The notes under the pieces are model-generated. The model was not told where the DNA came from. It ran no database searches and saw nothing but the letters and a program-made list of their open reading frames with translations. Below, piece after piece: positions 58,609-64,000 of a DNA stretch of 64,000 bases; position 1 is the first letter of the stretch, and every line of letters starts with the position of its first letter. The translations under genes and the position numbers were made by a program. Source of the DNA: Eutreptiella sp. 'Long Island Sound 2002' (taxonomy: Eukaryota > Euglenozoa > Euglenophyceae > Eutreptiales > Eutreptiaceae); assembly GCA_964036045.1 (NCBI GenBank), contig OZ038394.1, positions 1,901,379-1,965,378 on the forward strand, in the 5' to 3' direction.

Positions 58609-59168
58609 GTATGCCCTTCCAGTCGAGTGCAGGGCATGGGTAAGAGACGCAAGGACACACTGATAAGAGTCAGCAGCAGTTTCAAATCGCTGCTGCAGTG
58701 GCGTAGTGCAAGGATCCATTTCTACACGCAAACTCATGATTGCACACACCCAGCTGGTCAGCATAGAGTCATCAGGGGGACATTAGCGAGGACGTTTCGG
58801 ACTGCAACTCGTTATTTTGTCTTTGAACAATGACATTAGCCCCCTTCCCATCAGTACGGGATTTCATAGCTATGGTCTTTATGGTGTTGGGGTGTGGGGG
58901 GCCTTCTGCAGGTCCCTATTTGCAACTTACGAATTACACAGTGACCACTGGAGCTCTTTTTAGATGGGAGGCTGAGAACCGCTGATGGCTCAAATGTCGT
59001 GCCCCAAAGTGACCTGGGTCGAAAGGTTCCCCTCCACGATATACACCTCAAAATTGTCAATGCATCATGGATATCATTTTCAGGTGTAGATGTCGTGTTT
59101 CTTGCCCCCCCCCCCCCCCCCTTGATCCCCTTGGTGGCCTGTTTTGGTTGGGACACATCAGTTCGTAA

Positions 59169-59360
59169 TTGCTACCTCGTATTGGGCGTGGGCAGTGCAG
59201 TGTGGATTCCACAACCCACCGGGGGCTGATAAGTCAAACAAAACTTAATGCCATATGGATCCTTACTGTATTGACTACCATAGCTCGCCGCCACGGTAAA
59301 ACAGAAGTGGAGGGGTCAAGACAGCCACTGGCAGACTTTTTGACGAAGCACATTTCGTAA
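59169..59360 (+). pseudogene. Possible Ty1/copia polyprotein C-terminus remnant
   Basis: The end of the frame reads SRQPLADFLTKHIS before TAA, resembling the LAD-x-(L/F)TK end of copia-type RNase H domains. The upstream part is too diverged to confirm and no LTR is visible. It falls in the segment that module B has and module A lacks, which fits an insertion. Confidence 0.3.
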
Positions 59361-59901
59361 AAGGAAGAACGGATGACTGTCGGGGCCCCGTAAGGAAACC
59401 ACTGAAGGACAAAATGTCACATAGGGGGCACCTCCGTTCTATATCTAACCGGTCCTGCTTCCCTGCCATCGCAGTCATGACAAATGCAATAATTGCAATG
59501 GATCTATATGTCCGGTTCGCCTGGCTTGGACCATATCGGGGGAAAGGACCTACAAAATGTCCGTCAACCTTCTCGATGGTGTCAGTGCAAGAAAGCGTCC
59601 CCTACTTCGAGGCTTTCATACAAAGTGTTTAAAAGATCAAAATCGGTGGTTCTCAGCACATATTCCTGCTTCAATGCATCAATTTGGCGACCACCATCAT
59701 CATTATCGAACTGACAGTTGAGGAACAGGGTGAGTGCTGTATTCATGGGGTCTAGTGACTCCGTTTGTCCGTGTCCGTCATTGCATCCTCCCAACACCTG
59801 CCATAAAGGGTCGATGGCATGGGAATAAGGGGCCACACCGCCGTGGTGCGGATCTGCGATGCGTGGCAAGTGGTTGCTTTGTGTGTCTCCCTCTCCTCCA
59901 G

Positions 59902-60334
59902 ATTGTCAACCCATTCGAGATGTTCTACCAGTGGCTGGCCACCACCAACAGCATCACCACCTCCACCACCACCAGCAGCACCAGCACCAGCAGCAGCAGT
60001 AGCAGCAGTGCGGCCGCCGCCGCCGCCACAAGCAGCAGCAGCAGCAGCCGCCGAAGAAGGGGGACGTTTAGTGATGATTACGTCGCGAAGAGGAAGAAGA
60101 GGGAGGCAAGCAAAAGCAGCACCAGCACCAGCACCAGCACCAGCAGTGCTGCCGCCGCCGCCGCTGCCACAAGCAGCAGCAGCAGCCGCAGCCGCAGCAC
60201 CCCTGCCACCGCTGCCAGCAGCCACCATGAAAGCAACAGCAACACCGCTGCCGCCGTTGCGGCCGCTACCACAACCGCTGCAACGTCTGAGGTGCTCCCC
60301 CATCCTTCATCTGGCGAAACCCGCCACCGCCCTA
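59902..60334 (+). CDS. Candidate last shared exon, module B (Ser/Ala/Thr-rich long form)
   Basis: 433 nt between CTCCTCCAG and GTGAGT. It starts IVNPFEMFYQWLATTNS and ends SEVLPHPSSGETRHRP, as in module A. In between are about 111 residues of poly-Ser, poly-Ala and Thr/Ser repeats from AGC/GCC/ACC triplets, broken by a basic island RRRRGTFSDDYVAKRKKREA. Exon length differs from A by exactly 333 nt, so phase is kept. This suggests a disordered, possibly nuclear, protein; function unknown. Confidence 0.45.
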
Positions 60335-60426
60335 GTGAGTGAACCCCAATTTTACAAGCCTAATGACCCAACTTTAGGTAATGACTGCACTCGACAGTAC
60401 TGCATCGTCATGGGAAATTCAACAAC

Positions 60427-61900
60427 GCAGCCAATAGCCCACCAAACAGCACAACAATGAACACACTGAAGGTGGTGTTAATGCATGGTCCATGCATGGA
60501 AGCTGCATGCCGAAATATCCGTAGGCAGCCACCGAAAGCAGCTTCAAAGTGGTTGGAGGGGGGCAATTGCGCTATAGACACCGCTGCTGGAGGGCAGACA
60601 GGAGAATGTCTGATGACGTGAAAAGCCATTTATCACCGGGATGACTCGTCAAAACTCCAGTGTGTGGTGAAAAGATTCTCCCACACACTGATCGCTGAAC
60701 ACACCTCCCCGCACCCCAAAGGACAGCGCATCACACATTTTTGGCTGAGATGGAGGTAGGGCTTTCAGATACAGTCCACAATGCAGTTGTAAACACAGTG
60801 CCACCGTGCCTACGTTCTCATCCCCCACTGCCAACCCATTCCATTGCTGACCACTTACTTGTCCTCTAGTGAGCACTTATTTGTCCTCTGGTGACTTGTG
60901 GGCGCCTGTGGGTTTGCTCTCGCGGTGAAAAGAATGTTGTGACAGTGTACACTTCTGCTTGAAGGTTGTCTTTCGAATCATGGTTGCAATTGATTGAGTC
61001 CTTTCCCTTTGCAATTGTTCTCTGGTGGCTGGCAAATGGAGAAAATTGCAACGGGCCTCCGGTGCTGATCCCCTGGCGGACTTGATGACTCGACCCTGTA
61101 TGAAGTCCTATCACAACCCAGCCCAACCCCTCTTTTCGAGGCCCCAGGTTGTGTCCAGGGTGGGTGTTATGAATAGACCTACCAAGACTGATTTCTCCTG
61201 CCCTCTCCTACAATTGAAAGTTTGCCCACCCCACTTCTGTTTGGGGTGCTTGCTGAATACCACGGTGTCTTGTCCCCTGAGCTTATCAATTTGATCATCC
61301 CCCACCACCCCTCTGCAGACCTTGCAAAAATTGTCCCTGGGTCACATTTGTATTGCTTTGGAGGGGGTCTCTGCCATTTCCTGCACCTCTAGTGAGCGCA
61401 GGCACACCCCTCTATATGCTTGTTGCAGGGCATGGATGTGGATGATGATGCGTTGTATGCTCCGCAGGTATGCGCATGGCTCATGCGTGCCTGTACCGTG
61501 ATTGCAAAGGAGTCAGGCAGTGGCAGAGGGATCAGAGTAGGGGTGTTGGTGGTGTTATGAACGGGGTGTTGGAATCACGCTCAGTGTGTCAATGGTAAGT
61601 CAATTCACTAGATTCTGCACTGCAGTAGGTAGTCAGAACCTAAGGAGAACCTTTTTGTTTTAGCTCACTGCTTTTGTAGAGGGTTGCAGGCGTTGAGAGT
61701 ACTTGAGAAGTGGTTCAGGAGTATGCAGGGTTCTTAAGGGTGTGTGGGTGGTACTGAGACGTGTGAACCCAAATCATACTTCTGTGGGTGGCTCCGTCTT
61801 AGTGTTTTCCCCAACCCCCAGTAACAACCATCAACAGTGCCAAGTAGCCCTGTGCCACCCATAACCCACAACAACAGTATCTCCATCTCGCGGCCATTCG
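60427..61900. other. No gene seen
   Basis: Only short frames without recognisable motifs on either strand. Confidence 0.4.
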
Positions 61901-61905
61901 AGAGG

Positions 61906-62290
61906 CCATCAGGAAATAACAGCAACCATCCAGAGCACGCCAGGAATTAACAGCACCCATCGAGAGCCCACCAAGAATAAACAACAACCATCCAGAGCCC
62001 ATCAGGAATAAACAGCAACCATCCAGAGCCCATCAGGAATAAACAGCAACCATCCGGAGCCCACCAAGAATAAACAACAATCATCCAGGGCCCACCATGA
62101 ATAAACAGCAACTATCCAGAGCCCATGAGGAAATAACAGCATGCATCGAGAGCCCATCAGGAATAAACAGCAACCATCCAGAGCCCACCAGGAATAACAG
62201 CAACCATCCAGAGCCCATCACGAAGTAACAGCAACCATCCAGAGCCCATCAGGAAGTAACAGCAACCATGCAGAGTGCATGAAGAATTAT
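61906..62290. repeat. 30-bp minisatellite, about 12 units
   Basis: Units of AACAGCAACCATCCAGAGCC plus CATCAGGAAT, 30-31 bp, with variable AATAA or AGTAA joins. The minus strand reads as repeated GLWMVAV-type peptide, which looks like a by-product. Confidence 0.88.
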
Positions 62291-63440
62291 CAATGTCTAC
62301 AAAACCATGCAGGAAAGAAACGTCAAAAACGAAGCAAAAAAACAATGAAAAGTAACAGTCACACAAAGCGCAGCCATAAACAAGGTTTTGCAATAAAGTA
62401 AGTACCAAACAGTAGAAAGCATGCAATAGTGTGTACAAAACTTCCAAAGTGGACCCCACCTTTTCTATCAAATAACCCCAAAAGGCTTTTGCCATTGGTA
62501 TGTGCAAAATGAAACCAAAAAATGAGGGAAAAAACAAAAAAAACAAAAAAAAACAAAAAAAAACATGGGTTTCCTTGATGTGCCCGTCAGCCCGTCAACA
62601 CCCTTGTTGACGGGCGTGTATGCGATCCTTGCTCACACATCATGTGCATGGACGCACAGAAGTGGCATCTGGGATCTTCCCCCCTCTGGATGCCCAACGC
62701 CCACTCCACACCTGACCATGGGTGAAGACACAACAATTGCTCTGAGCTGCAAAGCTTTTGAAACCCTTTTCATGTCGCCATAGGTACCAACATGTAGCGG
62801 GGATCATTAGGGCATAACCTATTGGGGTGATGTAACCCTGAATTGAAGCCCGGTCCTTTTTCATTTCTGAACAACTTGTTTCTGCACTCGGGACCACGAC
62901 AGCATGCTTTTGTAATCAGGGTCAAAACAAGAAAAATAACTCAAAATACAATTTTCCAGTACGCTTGGTGACAATTTTCCAACACTCCTTCCCCCGCCAG
63001 ACACACGATGTGATTCCCCTGGGACGCCCTCCCTTGACACACCTTCCACCTTGCTCTTGGGGACAGCCCATGTGACATGAAACATTTTTGTGTTGGAAGG
63101 AGGGGCTCACCTTTGGAGAGGCATTGCACCCGGCGAGAAATCTTCAGAAGATGCATTGGTACAGGAACCCTTATCCTGTTGGGCCCTCTGAGGGCCTTGA
63201 AGGGTCGCGATTGAAGGGGAAACATCGCTAGGATGAAGGGTAGGGCTTGAGGTGCGCTGAACTGCTGAGTTTTACTGAATGCAACGTTACGGTGCTTGCT
63301 TCCTCTGAGTCTTAGTGTCTAGACGGGAGCTGGGGTTTGGCGAATGGAGCCTCCTTCCGAGGGGGTGCGGGGACGGGAAAGGGTCACAAGAATGAACGGT
63401 AGGGCTTGAGGTGCGGCAAAGGAGTGGTGGGGGCTGGGAA
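62291..63440. other. Non-coding spacer with A-rich tract and hairpin
   Basis: An A-rich segment (62510-62565), then CCCGTCAAC-ACCCTT-GTTGACGGG at 62591-62614 (9-bp stem, 6-base loop). GGTAGGGCTTGAGGTGCG occurs at about 63239 and 63401. No gene is supported. Confidence 0.4.
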
Positions 63441-63559
63441 GGGGACAACAACGCCTGCATTGAGGGGTCGATGGTATGTGAATAAGGGGCCACACTGCCG
63501 CGGGGTCAGGTCTGCGGCGTGTGCCAAGTGGTTGCTTTGTGTTTCTCCGTTTCCGCCAG

Positions 63560-63751
63560 GTCGGAGCCACCATCAACAGCACCACTTGCAGCAGCATTGC
63601 GGCCACCACCACCACACCAGAGCAGCAGCACCAGCAACAGCAGCAGGCACAGGCACAGGCACAGTCACAGGCACAGAGGCAGGCACAGGCACAGGCACAA
63701 GCACACGCACAGGCACAGGCACAGGCACAGAGGCAGGCACAGGCACAGGCG

Positions 63752-63802
<51 letters not shown>

Positions 63803-63805
63803 AGG

Positions 63806-63856
<51 letters not shown>

Positions 63857-63911
63857 AGGCAGGTACAGGCACAGGCACAGGCACAGGCACATGCACAAGC
63901 ACAGGCACAGT

Positions 63912-63943
<32 letters not shown>

Positions 63944-63955
63944 GAGGCACAGAGG

Positions 63956-63988
<33 letters not shown>

Positions 63989-64000
63989 AGGCAGGTACAG
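63560..64000 (+). CDS. Candidate last shared exon, module C (Ala-Gln repeat), open at edge
   Basis: Open from TTCCGCCAG to the window end (147 codons). Begins [19 protein letters not shown], recalling LATTNS of modules A and B, then PEQQHQQQQ and a long alternating Ala-Gln run from CAGGCA hexanucleotides, with occasional Arg, Ser or His. The first 27 nt of the B exon are not recognisable here. Confidence 0.45.
63640..64000. repeat. (CAGGCA)n hexanucleotide repeat
   Basis: About 60 near-perfect hexamers with AGG, TCA or ACG interruptions, continuing beyond the window. Confidence 0.95.

Larger units (their letters stand above)
58461..60426 (+). repeat. Exon-intron module B (paralogue of module A)
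   Basis: Collinear with module A, but longer. About 500 extra bp near 59030-59690 contain a copia-like tail, and 333 extra bp lie in the last exon. The same splice-like sites occur: GTTCAG/GTATGC around 58546-58608, GAGGAACAG-GGTGAG near 59731, and CTCCTCCAG/GTGAGT around 59902-60334. Confidence 0.75.
63450..64000 (+). repeat. Exon-intron module C, partial at the window edge
   Basis: GGTCGATGGTATGTGAATAA and the following GGGGCCACAC...CAAGTGGTTGCTTTGTGT to TTCCGCCAG match the intron end of modules A and B. A candidate exon follows at 63560. Upstream exons are not recognisable. Confidence 0.65.

Noticed and set aside
61734-62546. Minus-strand hydrophobic proteins over the 30-bp minisatellite
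   Set aside because: The repeated GLWMVAV-type peptide follows the minisatellite exactly, and the upstream part derives from an A-rich tract.
63573-63986. Minus-strand Pro-Val and Cys-Leu repeat proteins
   Set aside because: Reverse reading of the (CAGGCA)n run. The plus-strand Ala-Gln frame is favoured because it is continuous with the shared exon of modules A and B.

Overview
This is a eukaryotic, repeat-dominated window. Nothing looks bacterial: there are no operons or ribosome binding sites. I see GT-AG-like splice signals, eukaryotic retroelement and DNA-transposon debris, a CAP-Gly domain exon, long satellites, (TA)n, (CA)n and trinucleotide runs, and TTAGGG-like motifs. The retroelement style (non-LTR reverse transcriptase with a C-terminal Cys/His module) and the G+C-rich low-complexity sequence suggest an alga or other protist. 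I cannot name the species from sequence alone.

Layout. 1-6.6 kb: a decayed non-LTR retroelement ORF, open at the left window edge and interrupted at 2561-6066 by a DNA element. That element has 24-bp terminal inverted repeats, a 7-bp target duplication and an interior built from a GGCCGAAATTTCGGCC palindrome. 7.5-8.55 kb: a second, 5'-truncated relative of the same retroelement. 8.6-9.35 kb: a probable spliced fragment of a CAP-Gly (microtubule-binding) gene. 10.95-11.52 kb: a broken ORF with a 2A-like motif followed by a coiled coil. 11.52-44.35 kb: one uninterrupted satellite array of an 85-bp monomer, about 386 copies, with regional higher-order repeats of 11, 17, 19 and 34-35 monomers. 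44.4-46.5 kb: a SWIM-like/ULP1-like protease ORF, probably from a transposon. 47.1-49.2 kb: about 25 copies of a diverged 83-bp cousin of the same satellite. 49.24-49.76 kb: a 60-bp minisatellite carrying telomere-like motifs in both orientations. 50.3-52.4 kb: two related foldback elements on either side of a (TA)93 run, then GTCTAC/GCAGAC minisatellites. 53-64 kb: dispersed and tandem repeats, plus three related exon-intron modules (A 53.3-54.4, B 58.5-60.4, C 63.4 to the edge). The shared last exon has no low-complexity insert in A, an in-frame Ser/Ala/Thr insert in B and an Ala-Gln run in C.

There is no intact, confidently functional host gene. The sequence records nested transposition, satellite amplification and segmental duplication. 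Possible roles such as centromeric or heterochromatic satellite DNA are inference. The giant minus-strand reading frames over the satellite are a consequence of monomer length and composition and are not annotated as genes.
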